Source of the DNA: Phascolomyces articulosus
Lineage: Eukaryota; Mucoromycota; Mucoromycetes; Mucorales; Lichtheimiaceae
Reading direction: 5' to 3'
NCBI GenBank assembly: GCA_025677815.1
Contig: JAIXMP010000022.1
Span: forward strand, 62,001 to 126,000
DNA length: 64,000 nucleotides
Below the pieces are notes generated by a model. It had not been told where the DNA came from and did no database searches. It was given only the letters and a program-made list of their open reading frames with translations. A program made the position numbers and the translations under genes. Below, one piece after another: positions 13,525 through 25,430 of this stretch (position 1 is its first letter; every line of letters starts with the position of its first letter).

Positions 13525-15195
13525 AAATGAATAATAAAATATATTAATATGTAAATATATAAATGGGGTTTCATAAATGTATTTCTGTATATGTATAAAG
13601 ATAAAGAATGCGACTATTGGGATGCTTTTTATGAACAATGCTAAGTTGTTTAAAGAGTACTTATAATGTGGAAATTACATCAAAACCACTATCTACACGG
13701 ATACCCTATTTAACACCTACGTAAGTATTTCAAACCTATATGCACTCTGTCATTTGTAACTTTATATGTATTTGCTATAGATTATGCTATATTATTTATG
13801 TAGAGAACAAGTAGAGATGTTGTGTACGGCCTATTGGAGTAATCCTGCAGAGACGAGAAAGAACTGGTTGATTACTCTAGAAGTAAAAATAAGGTATACA
13901 TTAATTAATACAATGGATATGGCTTCCTATTAGTTTTATACAGTTGAATAACATGGTTCTATTCTCTGCATAGCTATAAACGTGTCAAAGTGTAAAAATC
14001 CAAACGCTCCAATTAATAACAAACTATCTCTATACCAATGCACAATGGGGTCACAGTTGCCAATGAAAAAGTTAGTATCATGTCAACCTTTCGTTGTAAT
14101 AATGTGGATAATATAATACTCCCACTTTTCGCCTTTTAACCGATCGAGCACGTAACATCGTGGTATTGTAACAGTGGTCATATCGCAATATGATTGATAT
14201 CATCGACTCTTCCCAATATTAACCCACCTTGTAAGTCAATCTTATGTAATTTAACCTTGCAGTAAAAAGATTCTTGGCGTATAAATATGAAAAGAAGAAG
14301 GAGAAACGTTACCTTAGATTTAATTGCAATTTAGGTGTTACAAAATCCATTTACAAAAGAAGATCATGAAATAAAAAATATGCTATATATAAAATAAAAA
14401 GTTTTCTATTTTGAGTGTTTGTTTTAAACAGAAATATAATCCAAGAATGGTAAAATAGATTATCCGAATACCTTTTGACTAACCTTAATTTTTTAGGTTT
14501 TTTATCAAGTCATATATGATTATGAATTGAATAGATTTATATAAATCTAAAAAAGTAGTGATGCGTATTGTTGTTATTGTACCATAAGGAATATTTATAT
14601 GGGTATGAATTATTTTTCTATTTGTATTATGGTTGTAGTACACACCAGCCGATCTTATTATAATTTCTTTTACACAGCCAATATAAAAACAGCAAAAATC
14701 AAGTTCGAAAATTTGCCTATTAGGGAAATGTTTTATATTAGAAGAAAAGGCTGAGAAAAAAATTCCTCTTGGAAGCAGTAATTATTTTTAACAACTCCAA
14801 AAAAAAACGAGGAAAAGGGGTTGAGTGATGCTCTCCATAAGAAGGGATAATCACTATAGAAATAATATACAATATACAATCCATACATTATAATAATATA
14901 ATAGGAGAGATAGAGAAGAAGTAAACATGCTTTAGATAATTAAGTTATTGAATGATAGTAATCGATAAATAGAAGGTCAAGTTGGTGGACCTTGTTTTTC
15001 AATCTCTTTTTTTAGCTTTTATCGTGTAACAGCAAATAAGGCTGTTTTTGAAAAAAAAAATTGAATCACCCCCAAAGGGATAACACAGCCAATTTGATAA
15101 CCTTTCTCACTTCTTCCTCTTTTTCGTATCCTTTTTTTTTTCCTTTTTCTTTCTTCTTTGATTTATCGATATACAGGACATAATAATATAATAAT
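13525..15195. other. Intergenic, no gene recognised
   Basis: This 1.7-kb AT-rich stretch holds the THR1 3' end, with tandem AATAAA-like signals near 13530, and the leader of the next gene, which is T/C-rich from about 15100. No coding, RNA or mobile feature was recognised. Confidence 0.45.
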
Positions 15196-16667
15196 ATGCG
15201 ACGTTTAACGCTATCAACATCATTTTTTACATTATCAGCATTTCTCGGTGTATTTTTACCAACCATATCTGCGTTACGTTTTGGTGAACAGTGCGACGCT
15301 AGCCCAATCTATACGTAAATTATCTCGAACTTTGTATTAAATATCTAACAACACAAAAACCAAGGAGAAAGCATAAAATAAAATGCTCATCATAACGTTT
15401 ATTATATATATTTATTCGACCCATTAGATCCACATGGCAATATGATGATTCTTGTGAAAATATCTATTTGTTCTGTGACCCAGCAACAAATACTTGTAAT
15501 TACAGAGGATGTACGAACGCAGATTATTTACAAGGGTAACCTATTTTACTTTATAATCTACAACTCCTTTTTCTTATTGAAGTTTCTTACAAGTTTTTTT
15601 TTCTAAAACTATAAAAATCTATATAGTTGGGATACAAGAGTCCATGAGTTCCCTCCTCGTTGTACTGGAGACACTTTTTGTCCTGACGATAATTCTGGGT
15701 GTAAACCACGAATTGCTACTGGTGGAACTTGTGAACTTGTGAGTTTTTTTAATGGAGAAAATAAAAATTAAGTATAGTGTGTGGCTCATCCAACATTAAT
15801 TTTTGATATTATTGATATGTAGCAACGAGATGATGAGTGCGCTGGCCTTAACCCTATCTGTTTGAACTCTACATGCCATGTCAAGGCAGCACCATTGTCA
15901 GGAACGTGTGGCTCAGATACGTAAGTAGTTTTTAATACAACTTTCGGGCTGAAGGGGGAAAAAATAGAAGAAAAGAATGGACCGTTGTACTACGAGACCA
16001 GTACAAATACAAAAAGTTAACAAAACGACGGTTATACAGGACAATGTATGTATCTTATGATCGTGATAACTACGCCGTTCAACAAATTATTATTCGTGAC
16101 AACTGTACTTCTGGTACCTATTGTGTTAACGATAAGTGTATCGAATCGAAAGCAAACGGAGCTGAATGTGAGCAGGATCGTGAATGTATTTCAGAATATT
16201 GTAATACGGAAGGAACTTGTGTGAATGGACCTGATGTTTTCCATGTCATTCAACCTTGGCTTTGGGGTGTTCTCGGTGCTGCTGTCGTTATCTTTGTCCT
16301 CATTGTTTTGGTGATCCTTTGGTTCTTGCATCGTTATCAATCTAAAAAGGAACACGCTAAAATGGCTAAATTCTTTGGTGATAACGAAGAATTTGCTAAA
16401 TATGCCATGTTGGAGAATGACGATATGCCTTTGGTGGATCAACGATCTTCGACAGCCATGGATAGTCGTGCTAGTGTAGTATACTTAACAACCCCCGATT
16501 ATCACGAATCAAGTGCCTTGTCAACTCATAATCGCAAGAGTGTTTTCCGTAATTCAACAGCATCGCCCTTGCGCGATTCCACCCTTTCGCTTCCTAGAGA
16601 ATCTGGTAGCTTTGCACCTTCACGATCACAAACGCCAGACCGTTCTCGTACTCCTGATCTTCATTAA
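15196..16667 (+). CDS. Cysteine-rich single-pass membrane protein, unknown
   Basis: Five exons (15196-15314, 15428-15535, 15627-15738, 15823-15920, 16040-16667) join in frame to give 315 aa. The start MRRLTLSTSFFTLSAFLGVF followed by LPTISA is a clear signal peptide. An extracellular region of about 150 residues carries many Cys in EGF-like spacing (for example CTSGTYCVNDKC and CEQDRECISEYC). One membrane helix lies at about residues 181-203 (WGVLGAAVVIFVLIVLVILW). The cytoplasmic tail has Ser/Thr-Pro sites (SQTPDRSRTPDLH at the end), candidate phosphorylation sites. The topology is that of a type I surface protein; sensor, adhesin or cell-wall roles are all possible. I do not recognise a named family. 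Confidence 0.82.
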
Positions 16668-18774
16668 ATTTTTATACATATATACACAAAAAAAAAAGAT
16701 TCAAGAAAATCAACCATTTTTATATATATTTATATAGTTAAATAATGTCCTTCTCTCCTTCCTCCTCCATAACCATATACTTCTTTAAAGCATTTTTACC
16801 ATATTTCACACTTTTCTATTATTATTTTTCCATCAAGAACAAAATGAATAAACTATTCTGTAATCATAGAGAGTAATATTTCAATTACTTTTTTTGTTAT
16901 ACCATGCTATTTGTTCATTCTTGACCAACGATTTTTTTTTTGAGAAGAGGCTTGGCCTGTGCATAAAAGATATACAGTTCAATATTAACGCATATGTGAA
17001 ATATTCCATATGATTAATAGAACAATAAGTAGCGTATACCGAAAATGCGGCATGTTGTCTAATCTTAAATTTACAGTAACGAAGCACATGTCAAATTTTA
17101 TTGAGTGACAAAATTCGAGAACCATAAATATCAAGACTAGTGGTTCGTTTCTTAGTACTTGTTAAGAAATCAGCATTTATTCTTATTTAATCTTATTTAG
17201 TCCATAATACTGCTTTTATGAGACATAAATCCATAATAGGATACTAATGTTTACTTATATGAATAATGACCTCGAGATTCCCCTTGTTCTGGGTTGCTTT
17301 ATAATATTAATATGACCGTTTTCTGCAGCAATGTATACAAATGTTGTTTACATCCTTATTATCTATTTATCTAACTTTGGCGTATCGGGAGTATCCATAG
17401 TACATAAGTGCTTTATTAGACTGACTCCCATGTCATATTTTATGAGCTCCTTTGGGATATTTGCAAACACTTTTGATCCCAATTTTCCACCAGGGATAAA
17501 GCTATCGGTATCAAATGGACAGTTTATGAGGGTTATATATGAATATTATAATGACTGTCCATCCACGTGATAGAGCGCAAGTGGATCAATCTAAAAATTT
17601 ATAACAGTATTGTTGAAGTTGTAAATTATTCATATCCATTATTCTCGTAGCAAGTTTATCAATGGCGCGACCTCTTTTGTCTCGTTGAAGTTATTTAGTA
17701 AATCGCTAAATACATATGAATATTTTTTCCCTAGTCAACAACCACGTTTCCAGTTGCAATATCCACCTCAACCGTTTTTTATATCAAGATGAATTGAATG
17801 TGCTGAACATTTTTATATATACTGCCTTTAAATTTATTCTAGTGCTATCCCTCAATGAAACAGCAGCAGCCCATATATTTTTGTACCCTGTGTTCACATT
17901 GGGTGTGTTGGTACAGCAGGGACACTTTCAAATTGTTGTTGCGTTTATGGTTTATATCGACAAAGCTGCTTACTGTATACATTTCCTTATGCAGCAGTGT
18001 TTACTTATAATCATGAGAAAGATAAGAAATATATGGTGTCAAACCAGATCCAATGGGACGGGTTGGGATAGCGACTTAATATCATAGAAAACGTGACCTC
18101 AACACTTGCCATAATTGCAGTGAACGAATTATTACGTAATAATTTTCCTTATAATTTAGCTGCAACATTTTTACTATTTATAACAATGATTTAGTTCAAA
18201 TCCTAAATCATCAATAAGGATACATAGCTTACTGGCTATTCGGTTTTGTTTTTCAAATTGCTGATGAAATACATGGACGATTGCCTCATCATTATTTCAA
18301 AGTATTATTAAGTAGCGGGTATAAAAGTCGAGCAAGCTCAATTAAGTATTTGCGTATTGTTACTACCTATCACCTTCTTGATGGATTTCACCTTTGTACA
18401 TGTAATACGAATAAATTAAAGGTATGTATCTGAGAATGTCTTGCTAACACGCCTGCTGGATTTATATTTAATAGTCATACCCAGTACGATGATTTGTCTT
18501 TGAAGCCTAGCTTCACAAGCCTTTTTCTTTATCAACTCCACTACAATATGGACTATCATTCCAGATGCAAGCTTTCTTAATGATACATATAGTATAATGC
18601 TCATCCACCAACGTGTTTTCTTCTTCGTATCCCTTGATTCTGGTGTAATCTGCTAGGATTTTAAAATTACAGTTTGCATACGTTCCACTATGGCCTATGT
18701 ACTTGAATTATCTGGCAAAGAATTTCATACAGATGCTTTATATCTATCTATTCGTTATTTAAAGTTATATTTTA
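16668..18774. other. Intergenic, no gene recognised
   Basis: This 2.1-kb stretch holds the 3' UTR of the membrane-protein gene and AT-rich DNA. A 123-codon frame at 17716-18087 (+) is hydrophobic and has no family motif or splice partners. The stretch may include decayed 5' parts of the adjacent LINE, but I cannot show this. Confidence 0.4.
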
Positions 18775-20362
18775 TTGACAATTGTTGTATCAGAGAGAAT
18801 CAATCAATCAAAAGAAAATAAAAGGAGACGAGATAAGTCAACGAGACCTGAAATAATTGAACTAAGTTTTATAAAGGTTAAAAATAATCACTCTATTTAT
18901 AAGAGAATGCACACTCTACCGCGAAGGTTACGTATCCATATGTCATTAAGTGGGAATCAACTAGTAACGATACGAGCAACACCAAACCAAGGGAAATCAG
19001 AAGTTGCCATCCAAGAAGGGAAATACCAAGGTAATAAATTCGGGAGACCAGATAAGAATAGACCGGACATACACCAATCTATCATTTCTTCATTGCTATA
19101 TGCGGATGATGTGGTAATGTTTGCTTCAAAGACCAATATGGTACAATTGCTATGTATTGCAGAAAATCACTCAAAGGAATTTGGCTACCGATGACATCCT
19201 GACAAATGCACAATAATCGATCCAGTAATGACAGCAACGTCATCTACAGATGATGGCAATGCGGATATGCAGAACGTACCAACATACCGGCTATATACTA
19301 AAATAATTCCTATGGTTAAAATGTTCAAGTATCTTGGTATACCCTTTAACCAGTTTGGTATTGACAGCGATCTCCTCATTAACCAGCGGATCACTAAAGC
19401 AACAGGAAGTATGGCACTCCTTAGACAACTGGGTATACAACAATATGGAGTTGGGCTTTAGCCAACCCTTAGAGCCTATCGCACCTTCATCCGCCCAGTG
19501 ATGGAATCTGGAATAGCAATATCAACATTATCTCAAGTACAAAACGACAAACTTGATAAAGCACAAAAAGGATGTATCAAAAATGATCTCAATCGTTATG
19601 CTAAAACACAGTTCCCAACTATCGTTCCAACGGTTATGGCTGATATACCATCGATGAAAATACGCACACGTACTCTTCAATTCAAATTCGTCACGTTTCT
19701 CCAAAATTTACTAGTTTCAACGCTAGCCAAATCAATCGAACTATCTTTCCTTTGAAACAAAAATCCTGACAAACATTGGAAAAAGTTACCAAGTTTATCA
19801 ACTTTAAAACAAACTTAAAAAATCTCCTAAACCATCAAACGACTTAATCTCAGCAACCATACAACAAAAACGTGATGAAGAGTATAAGCTTTTAAAAGAT
19901 AAATTCAAAACCATCTTTTGTACGCGGGAGATAAGAGTGACCGAACCAATCATGTACCTGGAAGTACCATCAAAAGATCGACATAGAATGATAAAATGGA
20001 GAGTGCATTGGCTATCATCCTATCCCATTAAAACGTGTCGATGTGGAGAAATAAACGCAACAAGGGAGCACTATAAAATATGTCCACGGCTTCAACCCTT
20101 ATTACTAAAACTTCTTGATCACTATGGAATTATTCAAGATCTAAAGCATCCAGTACAACCATTAGACTATATCTTGAATAACTTCCCTCGCAATGAAATA
20201 GTATTTGTCAATAAACGATGGATAAAGGCCAGGCCAACCTTTATTCACGTACTACGTGAAATTGACTTCCTAAGTCATGCAGATGCAGATATCAACCTGG
20301 ATGACGAACTTGACCCTGAAGAAACAATGACACAACAACAACAAAACAACTCCCAAAGTTAA
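18775..20362 (+). mobile_element. Decayed LINE (non-LTR) reverse transcriptase, copy 1
   Basis: Frames in this stretch carry the core of a non-LTR retrotransposon reverse transcriptase. The catalytic motif LLYADDVVMF lies near 19096-19125, followed by the thumb-region motif FKYLGIPFNQFG near 19324-19360 and FIRPVMESGIA near 19490. A C-terminal zinc knuckle (CRCGEINATREHYKIC) lies near 20040-20085. The frame is broken by stop codons at about 19192 and 19459, several stops around 19755-19900, and at least one frameshift before 19937. At the first of these stops the second copy has Trp (YQWNPTKC), so a Trp-to-stop change is likely. It lacks the N-terminal endonuclease half. It is a dead fragment related to the copy at 34.5 kb. 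Confidence 0.85.
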
Positions 20363-20816
20363 CCATTCTTGAATCTAATCTCACATTGAATTGTAACCCT
20401 CTCTCCTCCTCTTATTTGCATTTTTTTTCTCTTTCATCTTATCCTTATAATTTCATAGTTATCAGGTTAAACTTCACATATCCTACATAGTTGTACCCAA
20501 CACATAGCCACACATTCTCTCAACACTCCACCATACAAGTTAGCTTTTATCCCCAAATTGGTTTTTTTCCAGTTATTCTTTCTATATTTCCTATCTACAA
20601 CATATATAGAACCGGAAGTGACCATATGCCCAAGGCGCCGGTATTTTACCTTCCACAATAAGCTCATAATAATTTTTTACCTATACCACTTTCAACGTAC
20701 TGTCGCGCGAATCTAGTCACGAAATTCGCATTTGGACAAAAAATAAATGCGATTAATACCTGTATTCTATTTTTTTTCTTTTTCACCTTTTTAACAAAGA
20801 ACTCAAAAAAATAATA
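20363..20816. other. LINE 3' flank and promoter of next gene
   Basis: These 454 bases follow the zinc-knuckle frame and are pyrimidine-rich. They may include the element's 3' UTR; no A-tail is visible. The last 100 bases serve as the leader of the coiled-coil gene. Confidence 0.35.
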
Positions 20817-21912
20817 ATGTCAGGCACAGAAAATGAAGCACCAGCATCCTTACCTACATCACCTCTTGGTGAATCTGTATGTTATATTTAAGGAGATCTA
20901 TATATCATATTTATTTGAAATTGATGTGATTAATAGATTTTTTTTCCCAAACTTTAGAAATCGTCGCGAGATTCGTCACCCATAGTCGAAAATAGCCCTT
21001 TGAAACCTGTCACTAATTTTCGAGTAAGTTGATAATTACACGGTTTTAACAGAAAGAAGAACCAACAATCTATCAATCAAAAAAAAAGAGACTTTTAACA
21101 TTAATCGATCTACTTGATGATAATAGAATCAAACACCTGAAAAACATCTAAAAAAACGAGCACAAACACCTGATTATAAGGTATATACTGAGGTAAATAA
21201 TATAGTTCTCCCTTTCGTTTTCATTTAAATTTTATAATTAATAAAAAACACTAAATCTATTGGTGTTAATTAGAATGTCGCTATCAATCAGCGATCAACA
21301 ACACCTTCTCCACTACGGAGTCCACTCTCTGAAAAGTCTACTGCAATGTCACCAACCATTGTAGTACCAGCAGAACATGGCCGACGTTCACCAACTTCAA
21401 CTCGACCTAAATCTCCACCTAGCACTACACTACGAAAACCAGCACCATTCACTGAAAAAGTACGTGAAGCGTTGCATGATAATAACAACCAAACAGAAGG
21501 AGATATAAAACAACAAGTAGCAAATCTTCGAAAGCAACTCCAAGAACGAAAAACACGACTTGGAAAATTAAACCAACAAAAAAATGAAAAGGATGAACAA
21601 TTAAGAAAGGCACGGTCAGAAACTATCGCATTACAAAAAAAAGTGAAACAAAACAAGATCGATTTACAACAAGCAGAAGCGACGTTACAAAGAAACAAAA
21701 AGGAGACAGAAAATATAAAAGAACGGGTCCAACAGTTGACATGTGAGATAAACGATCATCACGATATTATTCAAGAATTTGTCCAATTAACTGGAGATGC
21801 GGAAAGAGAAGCTGTGGACAAAGAGAAGGAATTGGATGATTTAATGAATATGATACCTGAGAAATTGGTCAGGATTGAAGAATTGAAACAGTTACTTGGG
21901 GAGCAAGAATAA
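20817..21912 (+). CDS. Unknown coiled-coil protein with Ser-Pro/Thr-Pro head
   Basis: Four exons (20817-20876, 20958-21023, 21127-21180, 21274-21912) all join at phase 0 and give 272 aa. The third exon could also end four codons later at a second donor (GAG then GTAAAT). The N-terminal 100 residues are polar and rich in proline-directed sites (LPTSPLGES, SSPIVENSPLKP, STTPSPLRSPL, TIVVPAEH), as in cyclin-dependent-kinase substrates. From about residue 145 to the end the sequence is a long charged coiled coil (NLRKQLQERKTRLGKLNQQK onward) without breaks, ending ELKQLLGEQE. I do not recognise a family. A mitotic or cytoskeletal adaptor would fit the composition, but that is inference. It converges tail-to-tail on the FAF1-like gene, whose stop is 26 bases away. 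Confidence 0.75.
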
Positions 21913-21937
21913 AGGAAAAATCTCACCACTACCATCA

Positions 21938-23141
21938 TCATCGTTTCTTTTTATTATTACTACTTTTTTTAACTCCTTGCCTTTGCATTTGAGCTAATTC
22001 ATTTTTTCCTATATGTAATGTGGCACCTCTCATTTTACCAACACCGTTTGTTATACCAGGATCTCTATTACGTTCTTTCTTTTTGTTGGTAGTTGATGTA
22101 TATAAATGTTTAAGAGATTTGTCATAAAGGCCGAGGTTCTTGGCTTCTTGTAATCGTTTCTGGTCTCGTTCTCGTTTCTTTTCTTGCATACCCTTGTGGA
22201 TAGCGAGTGGCATATTTGGATTGGACATTTTCTGCAAAATATCAAAAAATGTTAGAAGTGAGGTCTTTTTGCCTATCATTGTAATTCATTTCCATTATCC
22301 AATATGCTTTTTTTACCTTAACACCTAAAGTTTCAAGTTTATCCATCATATGTTTCCGCCGTTCTTTCCCTGTCATTTCATCCTTTTCTATATTTATTCA
22401 TGCATAAAATACTGATTAGTAACCTATCGTTTCTTATATAATGAAAATGCTATAATATACTACATACGATAATCCTCGAGAAGTTTTGATGTAGCTAGAA
22501 GTTGATTCAACTCAAAATCACGTTTTTGATTTTCTCTGCAAATAAACACACGATAATTCATTGTGTTAGAATAAATCACTATTCTTTCCAATCGTCCCCA
22601 TCAAGACTTACTCTTCATCCTGTTGTTCTTTTTCGGTCATTTTCTTTGGTTGATTACCATTAGATAAAGTTTCAGCTTTTGAGATTTTGGACGACTGCTC
22701 AAAATATATTTATTTATATATAAATCATGAATACTTTGTAAAATAATCTGCAACCTCGTTTTATTCCCTCTGACATACCATGAATGATTTCCTATCTACA
22801 CGATCGTCTACCGTCTGTTTGCTTAAAGTGGAATCGTCGAACACAACAATATCTGGGCCATTTGTACTACTCCTTTTTACTTTTGGTTGTGTTGCCTTTT
22901 CCTTTTTTAGTTTTTTGAACAATTGAACACGATTGGGTTCACTACAATATAAGAAAGAAGAAAAGAGATCTATTAGCTTTTTAGCTTTTGCGTAATGAAC
23001 CCAATTTTTTATTTTATTTCTTAGATCAATAAAATAATCATCTTACGTCGATGCACGCTTTTTTCCAAGCGTTCGTTGTAATTGGGTATTATTTGCAGTA
23101 TTGGATCTTACACTGCTGATCAAGTCTGCCAGTGAGCTCAT
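21938..23141 (-). CDS. FAF1: FAF1/C1orf131-type 40S assembly factor
   Basis: Six exons on the minus strand (23141-23047, 22941-22779, 22694-22612, 22535-22468, 22387-22317, 22231-21938) join to give 257 aa. The C-terminal part carries TGKERRKHMMDKLETLGVKK, then NPNMPLAIHKGMQEKKRERD and GVGKMRGATLHIGKNELAQM. This pattern matches the DUF4602 family (human C1orf131, yeast Faf1), a basic nucleolar component of the SSU processome needed for 18S rRNA maturation. The middle part has GPDIVVFDDSTL, similar to the family's conserved acidic stretch. Exon 3 has tandem acceptors (GAG then CAG) three bases apart, so a one-residue isoform difference is possible. Identity is from recalled motifs, so treat the symbol as probable. 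Confidence 0.78.
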
Positions 23142-24051
23142 TATTTTAAAAGATATATTATAAAAAAAGACGCCACTCAGTAGACATTGCCAGATTCGCA
23201 AGAATTTTTTTAAATGTGGACGGAGAAACTATTTAGCCTCTAGCATACCACAGGGCCATTCTATAAACCGCAAGGTATATTATAGTTACCCTGATCATCT
23301 AGTCCATTTATACTCTTGATTCTCTTGGATTCATTTATATGTAATATTGCATACCTTCTATAGAGTCTGATTTTGATGATCAATGTTCAGTATTGAGGGA
23401 ACAACTCAGTAGCCACCTCTAGGGCCGAGTATCTATATTTTTTTCCCCTAACTTATCAGCAAAACCCAAAAGATTATCAACGAACACGATTAGAGGTACT
23501 CTGCACCACATTTCACACAAGGATATTAAGGTTTAGCATGCAATGCATGATTACACAACAGCACAAGTGAACAACGGTGAAGTCATTCATAAAAAGTTCT
23601 GCCAATTCCCTTAGCGCGCATAAAAGGTAATAATAAAAAAGAAAAGGAAAAAGAAAAAAAACTGTGTCTGTCGACTTTCATATAAAAGAAAAAAATAACG
23701 CGCCTGAAATTCAGTCAGTAGGCACCTTATTCATGTCAATTGCTAAATAATTCTTAGTGGATATAAAAAACAGAATTTCCACAGAGTATTTTCTACAATC
23801 TAATAACGTAAGGAAAGGGATTCAGAGCAAAATGCCCTAGGAATTTTAGATAATTTGATGTTGTGGTATGGTTTTTATTATTACTTGAAAAAATGGCTTG
23901 AATGGTGTGTATGCTTTTTCGTATGGATAACTGGTTTCATCAATGAATATTATGTTTGGATAGATAGATAGATAGATAGGATGAGGTGTTATATGGTTTT
24001 GTTTTTGAGTAGATGCCATCCAGCAGCGTGAAATTATTCTTCTCTGTTTAC
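23142..24051. other. Intergenic between FAF1-like and COX16
   Basis: This 0.9-kb stretch is the promoter of the minus-strand FAF1-like gene and the 3' region of COX16. It includes an A-rich run near 23630-23660 and a short GATA microsatellite. No gene is seen. Confidence 0.45.
23959..23979. repeat. GATA tetranucleotide microsatellite
   Basis: Five tandem GATA units occur in the non-coding DNA just downstream of COX16. Confidence 0.8.
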
Positions 24052-24584
24052 TCAACACCTTCCGGCCGTTCAATACGAACTTGTTCCCAATCCTCGTCTG
24101 TCTTAGCTTGTAATCGCTATTTATATAGATGATAAATCACATATATAAGATTCAAGATCATTATATCACTCGATTCCATGAATGATGATTAATCACTAAT
24201 AAGATCACTCACCCAATATTCTTCTTGTAAACTTAATTTACGTCGATTTTTATCCATACCCAAAGCCTCTTCTTTTGCAACCTAAAATAAATCCAATTCG
24301 GATAAATATCAATGATATAGTAAAATGCATTCCACTTTTTTCTTCTTCCTTTTATGCATACTAATAAAAACAAAAAACAAACCCCTTATTTTTATTACCT
24401 TTCTATGTCGCATATCTCGATGGTCATAACGTGTTTGTGTAAGTTGAGAAAGTCCAAAAGATCCTCCAATAATGATGGCAATAAATGGAAGTCCAAATAA
24501 AAGAAATGGTCGTTTTTTTACTTTAGCAGCAAGTGGATCAAATGTACCTTTCTTTCCATAGGGTTTTGATTGAAATGTTGGCAT
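24052..24584 (-). CDS. COX16: Cytochrome c oxidase assembly protein Cox16
   Basis: Three exons on the minus strand (24584-24399, 24281-24213, 24117-24052) join at phase 0 to give 106 aa. Cox16 is a small inner-membrane protein that helps assemble the Cox1/Cox2 core of complex IV. The membrane segment is at about residues 27-47 (FLLFGLPFIAIIIGGSFGLS), followed by LTQTRYDHRD, a strong family signature. The C-terminus EDWEQVRIERPE matches the family ending. The product is short and complete. The gene diverges from the fucosyltransferase-like gene across 846 bp. Confidence 0.92.
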
Positions 24585-25430
24585 TGTTGACAGGTCAATA
24601 ATAATAATAATGGTGGCTCCTCTATTTTAACTGTGTTCTGTTCAAAAAGACAGGTTTTTTTTTGTGTATCGGAGTGCGGTTTTTGGTTAGACCTTTTGAG
24701 GACTGCTTGGCGGCGATGTGTGCAGAATAGAATAAACTAAATATGTAAGATATATACTTTGCGTTTAGGACTCTTTCATAAAACTAATTTGTCAATAAAA
24801 AGTAAAGGTAAATCCGCTGGAAGTAGTGGAAATCTTGCAAAGAGGGTATTATTATTTTAAGTCGTAATTATTTTTTAGCACCATAACTAATCATGGATAG
24901 GTGTGTTCTGCAAAGAAAAAGTCTATATTAATTATTGAATGTATAGTTTTATGATTACACACGTTTGATTTGGTATTAAACTATAAATATTATCATTCTA
25001 TATCAATTTTACTTCACTAAACAAAAATGAGTTCCCTTTCTTGGATTTGAACTTGTTCATACATACAAACACTTTATTTCACTCAAGTGCGTTATCAATA
25101 CTTTTGGTACATAATAATGATGCTAATTTATATATCACTTTATATTATTAAAGCGGTCAACTCGGATAGGATGTAAACGAAAAGTGGGGGAGACGAAAAG
25201 GATCGTCGTTGAGAAAAAGCTGTGTAACAAAAAAAATAATAGCTCAAGTCAAAACTTTGCTTTTTGAGACTCCCTTTTTCCATTCCATTATCAAAAAAGC
25301 TTTTCGACAGTAAAAAAAGAGAGTTTAACCCCTCTTGGCTCTTCTTCTTCTCGCTCCTCTCCTTTCCACTCCTTCTTTCCTTTCTTTATTTAACTACACC
25401 AACGAACCACCCATATAAAAATAAGAAATC
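24585..25430. promoter_or_regulatory. Divergent promoter region
   Basis: This 846-bp gap separates divergent COX16 and the O-fucosyltransferase-like gene. The side next to 25431 has a long pyrimidine-rich leader (about 25320-25400). No specific site could be assigned. Confidence 0.4.

Noticed and set aside
17716..18087. A 123-codon hydrophobic plus-strand frame
   Set aside because: No signal peptide pattern, family motif, splice partners or start context; it is embedded in AT-rich DNA.
20467..20667. A 66-codon minus-strand frame after the decayed LINE
   Set aside because: It sits antisense in probable LINE 3' flank and has no recognisable domain.
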